From: Fratercula arctica
Lineage: Eukaryota > Chordata > Aves > Charadriiformes > Alcidae
Assembly (NCBI GenBank): GCA_947846985.1
Contig: CANTUZ010000027.1
Location: 5,885,740 to 5,949,739 of the forward strand
Direction: 5' to 3'
DNA length: 64,000 nucleotides
Shown one piece after another: positions 12,701-22,900 of the stretch. The first letter of the stretch is position 1, and every line of letters starts with the position of its first letter. The notes under the pieces are model-generated. The model was not told the DNA's origin and ran no database searches. It was given only the letters and a program-made list of their open reading frames with translations. A program made the position numbers and the translations under genes.

Positions 12701-15497
12701 CCCCAAATCCCCCCCCCGAGCCCCCCTAAATCCCCTTTAGGGCCCCCCCAACCCCAACCCCCCCCCCACAGCCCCCCCAACCCCCTTTGGGACCCCCCCA
12801 GGCCCCAAATCCCCCCCCACCCCCCCCTTTAGGACCCCCCCCAGACCCCCCAAACCCCCTCTGGGACCCCCCCCAGACCCCAAATCCCCCCCCCAATCCC
12901 CTTTGGGACCCCCCCCAGACCCAAATCCCCCCCCCAAACCCCCCCCAAACCCCCTTCGGGGCCCCCCCAAACCCCCCCCCCCCTCCAGCCCCCCCCCCAA
13001 CCCCCTTTGGGGCCCCCCCCAGGCTCCAAATCCCCCCCCCAAACCCCTATTTGGGACCCCCCCAAAACTCCAACCCCCCCCCCAGACCCCAAACCCCCTT
13101 TGGGACCCCCCCCCCCAGACCCCAAACCCCCCCAAACCCCCTTTGGTGACCCCCCCAAGACCCCAACCCCCCCCCCCCCCCAGCCCCTTTGGGGCCCCCC
13201 CAAGACCCAAAATCCCCCCCCCCAGCCCCCCCAAACCCCCTTTGGGACCCCCCCCCCCGACCCCAAATCCCCCCAAACCCCTATTTGGGACCCCCCCCCA
13301 CCAGACCCCAAATCCCCCCCCCGAACCCCCCCAAACCCCCTTTGGGGACCCCCCCCATGACCCCAAATCCCCCCCCCCCGAGCCCCCTAAATCCCCTTTA
13401 GGGCCCCCCCAAAACCCCAACCCCCCCCCACAGCCCCCCCAACCCCCTTTGGGGACCCCCCCAGGCCCCAAATCCCCCCCAAACCCCCCCTTAGGACCCC
13501 CCCCAGACCCCCAAACCCCCTCTGGGACCCCCCCCCAGACCCCAAATCCCCCCCCCAATCCCCTTTGGGACCCCCCCCCCCCAGGACACAAATCCCCCCC
13601 CCCAAACCCCCCCAAACCCCCTTCGGGGCCCCCCAAACCCCCCCCCCCCCTCCAGCCCCCCCCAACCCCCCTTTGGGGCCCCCCCCAGGCCCCAAATCCC
13701 CCCCCCCAAACCCCCCCCAAACTGCCTTTTGGGGCCCCCCCCAAGACCCCAACCCCCCCCCCCAAAACCCCCTTGGGCCCCCCCAAGACCCAAATCCCCC
13801 CCCCGAGCCCCCCGAAAACCCCCTTTAGGACCCCCCCCAAGACACCAAATCCCCCCCCCCCCCCCCCCCGACCCCCCCCCCCCCCCCTTGAGGACCCCCC
13901 CGTGACCCCCCCCGTGCCCCCCCAGGCCGGGTGAACATGGGGGGGTCCCGGTCCCCCGTCATCCACCAGATCCGGGAGCTTGCTGAGCATCGGCCGGGAC
14001 CCCCGCAAACGACCGGGAGGACTTTCTGGGTGGGGTGGGCCGGGGGGGGGCACTGGGGGGGGGGGGGGGGAGGGGGTGGGGGGGGGCTGGGGGGGTGTCC
14101 CAGTGGGGCTGGGGGGGCAGGATGGGGGGGTATTGGGGGTCCCTGGGGGGGTATTTGGGGGGCATTAGGGGGTTCTGGGGGGGTATTTGGGGTCCCTGGG
14201 GGGGCATTTGGGGGGGCCCTGGGGGGGGGTATTTGGGGCCGGGGGGGGGCATTGGGGGGGGGGGAGGGTATGGGGGGGGCTGGGGGGGTGTCAGTGGGGC
14301 TGGGGGGGGCAGGATGGGGGTGGTTGTGGGTCCCTGGGGGGGTATTTGGGGGCCGGGGGGGATTTGGTGGGGGGGAGGGTATGGGGGGGGGCTGGGGGGG
14401 TTTGGGGGGTCCCCTGGGGGGGGCATTTTGGGGGGCATTAGGGGGTTCTGGGGGGTATTTGGGGTCCCTGGGGGTGGGCATTTGGGGGGCCTGGGGGGGG
14501 GTATTTGGGGGCCGGGGGGGGGCATTGGGGGAGGGAGGAATGGGGGGGGGCTGGGGGGTGTCAGTGGGGCTGGGGGGGGTTTGGGGTCCCTGGGGGGGTA
14601 TTTGGGGGCCTGGGGGGGCAGATTGGGGGGGTTTGGGGGGTCCCTGGGGGGGGCATTTGGGGGTTCTGGGGGGTATTTGGGGCCGGGGGGGGCACTGGGG
14701 GGGGGGGGGAGGGTGTGGGGGGGCTGGGGGGTGTCAGTGGGGCTGGGGGGGGCAGGATGGGGGGGGTTTGGGGGGTTTCAGTGGGGCTGGGGGGGGTTTT
14801 GGGCGTCCCTGGGGGGGCATTTGGGGGTTCTGGGGGGGTATTTGGGGCCGGGGGGGGCACTGGGGGGGGGGGGGGGGGGTGGGGGGGGGGCTGGGGGGTG
14901 TCAGTGGGGGCTGGGGGGGGTTTGGGGGTCCCTGGGGGGGGCATTTGGGGGTTCTGGGGGGGTATTTGGGCCGGGGGGGGCACTGGGGGGGGGGGGAGGG
15001 TATGGGGGGGGCTGGGGGGGGTTGGGGGTCCCTGGGGGGGTATTTGGGGGTCTAGGGGGGGGGGATTTGGGGGCCTGGGGGGGGCAGATTGGGGGGGTTT
15101 GGGGGGTCCCTGGCGGGGTATTTTGGGGGGGCCTGGGGGGGGGTAATTGGGGCCGGGGGGGGGCACTGGGGGGGGGGGGGGGAGGGTATGAGGGGGGGTT
15201 TGGGGGGTTTCAGTGGGGCTGGGGGGGTTTGGGGGTCCCTGGGGGGGGCATTTGGGGGGGGGTTTGGGGGTCCCTGGGGGGGGCCATTTGGGGCCGGGGG
15301 GGGCATTGGGGGGGGGGGAGGGTATGGGGGGGGCTGGGGGGTGTCAGTGGGGCTGGGGGGGGGGTTTGGGGGGTCCCTGGGGGGGGCATTGGGGGGTTCT
15401 GGGGGGGATATGGGGGGCCTGACCCCCCCCAACCCCCCCCGATCCCCCCTCCCCATTCCCCCCCCCCAGACGTGTATGTTTTTGGGTTCGGGGGGGG
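6707..15497 (+). CDS. Complement factor B / C2-like gene, VWA domain exons (partial, frameshifted)
   Basis: Exons recognised: 6707-6843, 8997-9135, 11804-11957, 13926-14029 and 15470 to about 15497, all with AG/GT borders. The product resembles the von Willebrand A domain of factor B/C2, the C3- or C5-convertase zymogen of plasma. Visible are LNVFLVLDASQSIG (MIDAS DxSxS), ASYGAAPHYGIVTFGTEA, KPGTNPHAALRAVYELL (MIDAS Thr), TRHVIVIMTDG, NMGGSRSPVIHQIREL and DVYVFGFG, in the family order and with matching exon breaks. Three 1-base insertions break the frame: a C-run of 10 at 11905-11914, TT near 13980, and AAA at 14007-14009. Removing each restores conserved residues, so these are either consensus errors or pseudogene lesions. 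The CCP modules and the serine protease domain are not in the window. Factor B and C2 are not separable here. Confidence 0.85.
6844..8280. repeat. Intronic 11-bp minisatellite (CCCCACATCTG)
   Basis: About 1.4 kb of an 11-bp unit CCCCACATCTG / CCCCACATCCG with CCCCCCCGGACCCACATC variants. It begins within about 25 bp of the donor after the first VWA exon. It is strongly C-rich on the + strand, opposite to the G-rich array in the preceding intron. Confidence 0.95.
8281..8990. repeat. Intronic C-rich minisatellite (CCCCCTGGGACCCCCAA)
   Basis: Longer C-rich units built from CCCCCTGGGACCCCCAAGT, TAAACCCCCC and CAGACCCC run up to the acceptor of the second VWA exon at 8997. Units vary from about 35 to 70 bp. 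Confidence 0.9.
9136..10310. repeat. Intronic G-rich minisatellite (GGCTATGGGGGTCCTGGGG)
   Basis: Degenerate units of about 20 bp with the core GGCTATGGGGGTCCTGGGGG begin directly at the donor of the second VWA exon (A|GTGGGGGGG). The skew is now G-rich on the + strand. Confidence 0.95.
10311..11790. repeat. Intronic G-rich minisatellite (GGTCTCTATGGGTGCGGGG)
   Basis: A second G-rich family in the same intron, with unit GGTCTCTATGGGTGCGGGGG plus variants carrying GGGGCTCTATGGGTCC. It abuts the acceptor of the third VWA exon at 11804. Confidence 0.95.
11958..13922. repeat. Intronic C-rich minisatellite (CCCCAAACCCCCTTTGGGACC)
   Basis: About 2 kb of C-rich units. The first part carries CCCAATGACCCTGGGACCCC and the rest has a core CCCCAAATCCCC / CCCCTTTGGGACCCC. 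It fills the intron between the third and fourth VWA exons. Confidence 0.95.
14030..15425. repeat. Intronic G-rich minisatellite (GGGGGTATTTGGGG)
   Basis: G-rich array with units such as GGTCCCTGGGGGGGTATTTGG, GGCTGGGGGGTGTCAGTGG and GGGGCACTGGGGGGG. It begins at the donor after the fourth VWA exon. Near 15421 it switches to C-rich sequence that forms the polypyrimidine tract of the next acceptor. Confidence 0.95.
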
Positions 15498-15643
15498 GTT
15501 TTTTTGGGGTTCTGCCCCCCCCCGACCCCCCCCCCGACACCCCCCCCCATTTCCCCCCCCCCCAAACATGTACGTCTTCGGGGTGGGGGGGGGGTGTTTG
15601 GGGGGGGCTTTTGGGGCTCTGCCCCCCTTTTCCCCCCCCAAAA
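15470..15643 (+). other. Local duplication of the DVYVFGxG exon segment
   Basis: The exon starting at 15470 (DVYVFGFG) is followed about 97 bp later by a second version reading MYVFGVG at 15568-15588. Each is followed by a similar G-run, TTTGGGG and TCTGCCCCCC tail. The second copy lacks a CAG acceptor (CCCAAACATG). It is probably a tandem duplicate of exon plus intron edge, or a collapsed junction of two haplotypes or reads. The gap follows directly. Confidence 0.65.
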
Positions 15644-15843
15644 NNNNNNNNNNNNNNNNNNNNNNNNNNNNNNNNNNNNNNNNNNNNNNNNNNNNNNNNN
15701 NNNNNNNNNNNNNNNNNNNNNNNNNNNNNNNNNNNNNNNNNNNNNNNNNNNNNNNNNNNNNNNNNNNNNNNNNNNNNNNNNNNNNNNNNNNNNNNNNNNN
15801 NNNNNNNNNNNNNNNNNNNNNNNNNNNNNNNNNNNNNNNNNNN
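15644..15843. other. Assembly gap (200 N)
   Basis: A run of exactly 200 N, separating the truncated complement-type gene from the minisatellite upstream of SCO-spondin. The size is likely nominal. Confidence 1.
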
Positions 15844-16510
15844 ACATGGGACAGGGAGATGGGGACATGGGGGGACATGGGACAGGGAGGTGGGGACATG
15901 GGGGGACACGGGAGGACACATGGGACAGGGAAGCGGGGACACAGGGGACACATGGGACAGGGAGAGGGAGGCACAGGGGGACATGGCCGTGGGGATGGAG
16001 ATGGTGTGGGGACACACATGGGGAGACAAGGGACAGGGAGATGGGGACACGGGAGGACATGGCCATGGGGATGGAGGTGGTGTGGGGACACAAGGGGACA
16101 CGGGATAGGGAGATGGGGACACAGGGGGACATGGCTGTGTAGATGGAGGCAGGGGACACACATGGGGGGACACGACACAGGGACATGGGGACACAGGGGC
16201 AGAGGGGGACACGACTGTGGGGATGGTGGCAGGAAGGGGGACACAAGGGGGACAGGGGACAGGGAGACAGGGACATGGGGGGACATGGCCATGGGGATGG
16301 AGGTCGTGTGGGGACACAAGGGGACAAGGGACAGGGAGATGGGGACATGGGGGGACACAGATACGGGGATGGAGATGGTGTGGGGACACACATGGGGGGA
16401 CAAGGGACAGGGAGATGGGGACATGGAGGGACACAGCTGTGGGGATGGAGGTGGTGGGGGGACAAAAGGGGACAAGGGACAGGGAGATGGGGACATGGGG
16501 GGACACAGCC
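15844..16510. repeat. Minisatellite upstream of SSPO (GGGACAGGGAGATGGGGACA)
   Basis: Tandem units with the core GGGACAGGGAGATGGGGACA plus a longer segment carrying CATGGCCATGGGGATGGAGG and GTGGGGACACA. The full period is about 70-85 bp. No coding signal is visible. Confidence 0.9.
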
Positions 16511-16683
16511 GCGGGGCTGGCAGCGGGTGGGGGCGATGCCCTTGTTGGGGGGGGACACGGGACATTCCTGGGAGGGGATGAGCGGGACCAGGACACGGGG
16601 GTCATGGCAGATCCGTGTCACCGCGGTGAGGGGGGGGGCACATCCGGGCCTTATCCTGGTCCAACTGTGCCTGGGGGAAGGGG

Positions 16684-16855
16684 GACACACACACACACGA
16701 GCCCTAATCCCTAATCCCAAAATATGCCGGATGCAGTTTTCCCTGGAGACGGAGCCATGGCGGTGGGGGGGGGGGGGGGGGGCCGGGGCCACCAGCTGGG
16801 CCCAATCGCCGGCCCCACAGATGTCCCCCGACGGCTGATCCCACCCCATAAAAAG
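16684..16855 (+). promoter_or_regulatory. Putative SSPO promoter region
   Basis: A TATA-like element CATAAAAAG lies at 16847-16855, about 85 bp before the SSPO start codon. Further upstream, two tandem TAATCC motifs (16705-16710 and 16712-16717) match the core recognised by OTX/CRX-type homeodomain proteins. An (AC)n run lies at 16685-16698. The TATA call rests on sequence and spacing; the OTX reading is inference. Confidence 0.45.
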
Positions 16856-16939
16856 CCCCACCGTGGGCTGGCAGGGGACCCCAGGTGCCGTAGGTGACGC
16901 AGACGCTCCTCTACCAAGGTGGCCCGGGTACGGCACGGC

Positions 16940-19900
16940 ATGGCGGCGTCGCCGCGCTTGCCCGCTGTGGCCCTGGCCACCTTGTCGCTCTTGGTGGCCG
17001 CGGTGGAAGCGGCCACCGGGTAAGTGTCCTCCAGAAGCAGCGCCGGGATGGGGCCAGGCTGGAGGAGGGGATGCTGTCCCCAACCTTGGTGGCTTTTTTT
17101 TTTTTTGGTTTTGGGTGACCGGGTGGCAGGCGGTGGTGCCAGCGGACGGTGCGGGTGACGGCGGAGGAGGAGGTGACGCCCCGGCAGGAGGACGCGGTGC
17201 CCTGCGCCAGCCTCTACCACTACAGCCTGGCCGGTTGGCGCGTCGACCGCCACCGCATGCGACGCGCCTACGGCGAGCCCCACCGCGACCCACGGCGCGC
17301 CGCCCCGCTCTGCTACATCTACCGGTGAGGGCCGCCGTGGAGGACATGGCACGGGGGGGGGGGGGGACACGCCATGGTTAAGGGGACGTGATGCTTCATG
17401 CCGGGGTTCCCCCGTGGCCTGCAGACCCCCGGAGACGCGGCCGGTGGCGTGGAACCGCACGGTGCGCGTCTGTTGCCCGGGATGGAGCGGACCCCATTGC
17501 ACCGAAGGTAAGGGTGGCCGCGGAGGCGCAGTGACGGTGCCGCGCCATCCCTGTGGTGACGCCGCCGCGCCGTCCCCGCTGCGCCCAAGGGAAGGGTGGC
17601 CGCGAAGGTGCAGTGATGCCGCTGCGCCATCCCCATTGCGCCCAAGAGAAGGGTGGCCATGGGGGCACGGTGATGCCACCGCGCTGTCCCTGCTGCACCC
17701 AAGGGACATGTGGCCAGGGAGTCACAGTGACACCACCGCGCTGTCCCCGTTGCGCACAAGGGAAGGGTGGCCATGAAGGCGCGGTGACGCCGCCGCACCA
17801 TCCCCATTGCGCCCAAGGGATGCGTGGCCACGGAGGCACGGTGACGGCACCACACCGTCCCCGCTGCACCCAAGGGACATGTGGCCAGGGAGTTGCGGTG
17901 ACACCGCCGTGCCGTCCCCATTGCGCCCAAGGGAAGGGTGGCCATGGAGGCGTGGTGATGGTGCCGCACCATCCCCATTGCGCCCAAGGGAAGGGTGGCT
18001 GCGGAGGCACGGCAACGGCACTGCACCATCCCCATGGTGATGGCACCGCGCCATCCCTGCTGCACCCAAGGGAAGGGTGGCCATGGAGGTGCAGTGACAC
18101 TGCTGTGCCGTCCCCATTGTGCCCAAGGGAAGGGTGGCCGCGGAGGCACAGTGACGGTGCCGGCCATCCCCGCTGCACCCAAGGGACATGTGGCCAGGGA
18201 GGCGCGGTGACACCGCCGCGCCGTCCCCATTGAGCCTAAGGGAAGAGTGGCCACGGAGGCATGGCGACGGCGCCACGCCATCCCCATGGTGATGCCACCG
18301 TGCCATCCCTGTTGCACCCGAGAAGGGTGGCTGTGGAGGTGCGGTGACGGCACCGCACTGTCCCCGCTGCACCCAAGGGAAGGGTGGCCACGAAGGCGCG
18401 GTGACGCCGCCGCACCATCCCCATTGCGCCCAAGGGATGCGTGGCCACGGAGGCACGGTGACGGCACCGCGCCGTCCCCGTTGCACCCAAGGGACATGTG
18501 GCCATGGAGTCGCGGTGACACCGCTGCGCCGTCCCCGTTGTGCCCAAGGGAAGGGTGGCCACGGAGGCACGGCAATGGCACCGCACCATCCCCATGGTGA
18601 TGCCACCGTGCCATCCCTGCTGCACCTAAGGGAAGGGTGGCCACGAAGGCGCGGTGATGCCGCCACGCCATCCCCATGGTGATGCCACCGTGCCATCCCT
18701 GTTGTGCCCAAGAGAAGGGTGGCCATGGAGGGATGGTGATGGCACCGCGCTGTCCCCGCTGCGCCCAAGGGAAGGGTGGCTGTGGAGGCGCGGTGACAGT
18801 GCCATGCCGTCCCCATGGTGATGGTGCCGCGCCGTCCCCACTGCACCCAAGGGAAGGGTGGCCGCGGAGGCGTGGTGACGCCGCCACGCCGTCCCCGGCG
18901 CTCGGTGCCCAGCCGTCGGGGCACCTGGTGCTCACTGGCAAGAGACGAGGCGCATCCCTGCCGCCGCAGGCGAAGGCTCGCTGGGACGCTGCTATGGCAT
19001 GTGGCAGTGCCAGGACGGCGCCAGCAGCCGCAACCTCTCGGCCATGAGCCTGGCGGAGTGCTGCCGGCACCCCTGGGGACACAGCTGGAGGAACGGCTCC
19101 ACCGCCCCCTGCCTCGACTGCACCCGCCTGCCCCTCCACGGTGGGTCCAGGGGGTCCCGGCGGGGTCGCGGTGGGTCCTGGGGGCAGCAGGGGGGGGTTT
19201 GCTGAGCGGCGTCACCTCCCCGCCGCAGGAGAGGCGTCCCCGTGGCCATCGCTCGCCGCCTCCCTGGGGGGAGCAGCCGCCCGGCACCGGGGTCTCTCGG
19301 CCGATTGCCTCTCCTGGGCCGGATCCCGCTACCGCACCTTCGACGGGACGCACTTCCACTTCTCCGGAGAGTGCACCTACAGCCTGGCCGCTGCCGCCGA
19401 CGGCACGTGGGCCATCTCCATCGCCGCTGGCAATCCCCGGGTACCGGCGCCACGGGGGGGAGGAAGGGGAGCCCGGCCGGGGTCTCTGCTCGCCCTGTAG
19501 ACGGCGGCTCTGGGGGCAAGGGGTCCATCGGTCTGTCCCCACGGCACGTCACAGCCCGTGCTGTGCCCCGGCGTGGCCACGCTGTCCCCAGGCAGCCGGC
19601 GGGGTCTCGGTGGCCCTGGCGGCCCCTGGGGGCAACCGGACCCGGCTGATGCCGCGCTGCTGCAGGCACTGCACATGGTCTTCGGCATGGACACGGTGGT
19701 GGCCCGGGGCCGAAACGTCTCCGTGAACGGCATGGTGGTGCCGGAGGGACAGCCGTACCTGCACAACGGTGAGGGCGGCGGGAGGCTCTGTCCCCTGCTG
19801 CCACCGATACTGGTGTCCTCTGTCCCCATCCACATCCCCATCCCATCCCATCCCATCCCATCCCCATCCCATCCCCATCCCATCCCCATCCCATCTCCAT

Positions 19901-22900
19901 CCCATCCCATCCCATTCCCATCCCATCCCATCCCATCTCCATCCCATCCCATCCCATCCCATCCCATCCCCGTCCCCATCCTCATCCCATCACATCCCAT
20001 CCCATCCCATCCCCATCCCCATCCCCATCCCATCCCATCACATCACATCCCCATCCCCATCCCCATCCCATCCCCATCCCCATCCCCATCCCATCCCATC
20101 CCCATCCCCATCCCCATTCCCATCCCATCCCATCCCATCTCCATCCCATCCCATCCCATCCCATCCCATCCCATCCCCATCCCCATCCCCATCCCATCCC
20201 ATCACATCCCATCCCCATCCCCATCTCCATCCCCATCCCCATCCCCATCCCATCCCCGTCCCATCCCATCCCACTGCTTCCCGTGGTTCCGGCAGGGATC
20301 GGTGTCACCTGGCCGGGCGAGTGGGTGGCGGTGGCGAGCGGGCTGGGCGTGCGGGTGAGCTGGGACGGGCGCCAGGCGGTCACCGTGACGGCGGACGCGG
20401 AGCTGCGGGGGGACACGCGGGGGCTCTGCGGCCCCTACAACGACGACCCTGCCGGTACGTGTCCCCTCACCGGCGACGTCCCTGACGCCCCCGGCCGTGC
20501 CAAAGCCGTGTGCTGGCGCCGTGTGCCGTGTCATCCCCCCCCGCTCCCAACCCATCCGAGCCCTCCCTGTGCCCCCAGATGACTTTTTGCAGCCGGGGGG
20601 GGACGTTGCCCCCTTTGCCGCCACCTTTGGCAACTCCTGGAAGATCCCAGACTCTGGCTCGGAGGTACCAGGGCAGAGCTGGGCACGGCGGGGGCCGGTT
20701 TTACCGACCCTCGTGTCTGGCTGAGGGTCCCTGGTGGGAAGGGGGGGGTGTCTCTGAGGTTCCCCCCCCCCGCCCTGGTCTCAGCCCACCTGCAGGGACG
20801 TGGCGGAGCTCGTCCCCGGCTGCGCGGCAGGCGACGCGGTGCGGCGGGCGGCCGAGGCCGTCTGCGGGCGGCTGTTGGCCGAGCCTTTCCGCGAGTGCCA
20901 CAGCGAGGTGAGCGGGCATCCCCGGGGGGCAGGGCGTGTGCCGGATCCCACCCCCCCCTCACCCCCTCTCCCCGCGCCAGGTGGACCCCCACGGCTTTTA
21001 CGCGGCGTGCCTGGAGGTGCTGTGCCGGGAAGGCGACGCCGGGCCCTGGCCGCCCCCCGCCATCTGCGACACCTTCGCCGCCTACGCGCGGGATTGCGCC
21101 CGCCGCCAGACCTACCTCGAGTGGCGCCGGCCCGGCTTCTGCGGTAGGGACCCAGGGCGGGCTGGGGGGTGACAGGGGGGAAAATTCCGGCACCGAGCCC
21201 CCCACTGCGGCTCCCCTGGCCCCCCCGCTGCGCCCGCGGCTCCCGGCGCGCTGAGCACCGCAAAGGGGGCTGCGCCCCTCCGCTGCCTGCACCCCAAGGG
21301 CTCCTGCCTGCACCCATCAGTCCCAGGCACCCCAAAGGCTGGCGCGTGCACCCCTCAGTTGCGGGCACCCCAATTTCTTGTGCGTGCACCCATCGATCCT
21401 GGGCACCCCGAAGGCTTCTCCGTGGTTCCGCGCACCCCAATTTCTTGTGCCTGGACCCATCAGCCCTGGGCACCCCAAAGATTCCTGCTTGCACCCCTCA
21501 ATGGCGCGACCCCCAATTTCTTGTGCCTGCACCCCTTGGTCATGGGCACCCCAAACATTTCTTCTTCAACCCTTGGTTCTGCGCACCCCAATTTCTTGCA
21601 CGTGCACCCATCGATCCTGGACACCCCAAAGATTTCTCCATGCACCCCTCAGTTGCGTGACCCCCAAGTACTCGTGCCTGCACCTATCAGTCCCGGGCAC
21701 CCCAAAGCCTCACGCACGCACCCCTCAATCCCCCTCCACCCCCCCCATCCCCATCCCATCCCATCCCATCCCCATCCCCATCCCCATCCCATCCCATCCC
21801 ATCCCATCCCCATCCCATCCCCATCCCCATCCCCATCCCCATCCCATCCCATCCCATCCCCATCCCATCCCCATCCCATCCCATTCCCATCCCCATCCCA
21901 TCCCATCCCATCCCATCCCATCCCATTCCCATTCCCATCCCACCCCATCCCATTCCATCCCATTCCCATCCCATCCCATTCCCATCCCCATCCCCATCCC
22001 CAACCCATCCCATCCCATCCCCATCCCCATCCCCATCCCATTCCATCCCATTCCATCCCCATCCCATCCCCATCCCATCCCATCCCATCCCATCCCCATC
22101 CCCATCCCCATCCCATCCCCATCCCCATCCCATCCCCATCCCATTCCCATCCCCATCCCATCCCATCCCATCCCATCCCCATCCCCGTCCCCGTCCCTGT
22201 CCCCATCCCCATCCCCATCCCACCCTCTGTCCCCATGCCCCCCCCCCGGGTTGGGTGCCCCCCCCAAAGGCCGGTGCCTGCCCCCTCTTCCTCCCCCGCC
22301 CCGCTGCTGAGCGCGGTGTCCGTCCCTGCAGAGCGTCCCTGCGGCGCGGGGCAGCGCTTCTCCGACTGCGTCACCTCCTGCCCCGCCAGCTGCGAGGCCG
22401 TGGGCAGCGAGGGACCGGGGCCCTGCCACCACCACTGCGCCGGCGGCTGCCAGTGCGCCCCGGGGCTCTACCGGGACGGGGGGCTCTGCGTCCCCCCCAC
22501 CACCTGCCCCTGCCACCACCGCCGCCACCGCTACGCCCCGGGCCAGAGCGTCCGCCAGCGCTGCAACCGCTGGTGAGCCACGGCAGGGAACGGGCATGGG
22601 ATGGGATGGGATGGGATGGGGATGGGGATGGGGATGGGGATGGGATGGGATGGGGATGGGGATGGGGATGGGATGGGGATGGGGATGGGACAGGGATGGG
22701 GATGGGATGGGACAGGGATGGGGATGGGATGGGGATGGGGATGGGGATGGGGATGGGATGGGATGGGATGGGGATGGGGATGGGATGGGATGGGGATGGG
22801 GATGGGGATGGGATGGGATGGGATGGGATGGGGATGGTATGGGGATGGGGATGGGATGGGGATGGTATGGGGATGGGGATGGGGATGGGGATGGGGATGG

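Noticed and set aside
17508..19140. Long antisense frame (over 600 codons) across SSPO intron 3
   Set aside because: The product is a repeated ~20-residue word from the 60-bp minisatellite and overlaps real SSPO exons on the other strand.
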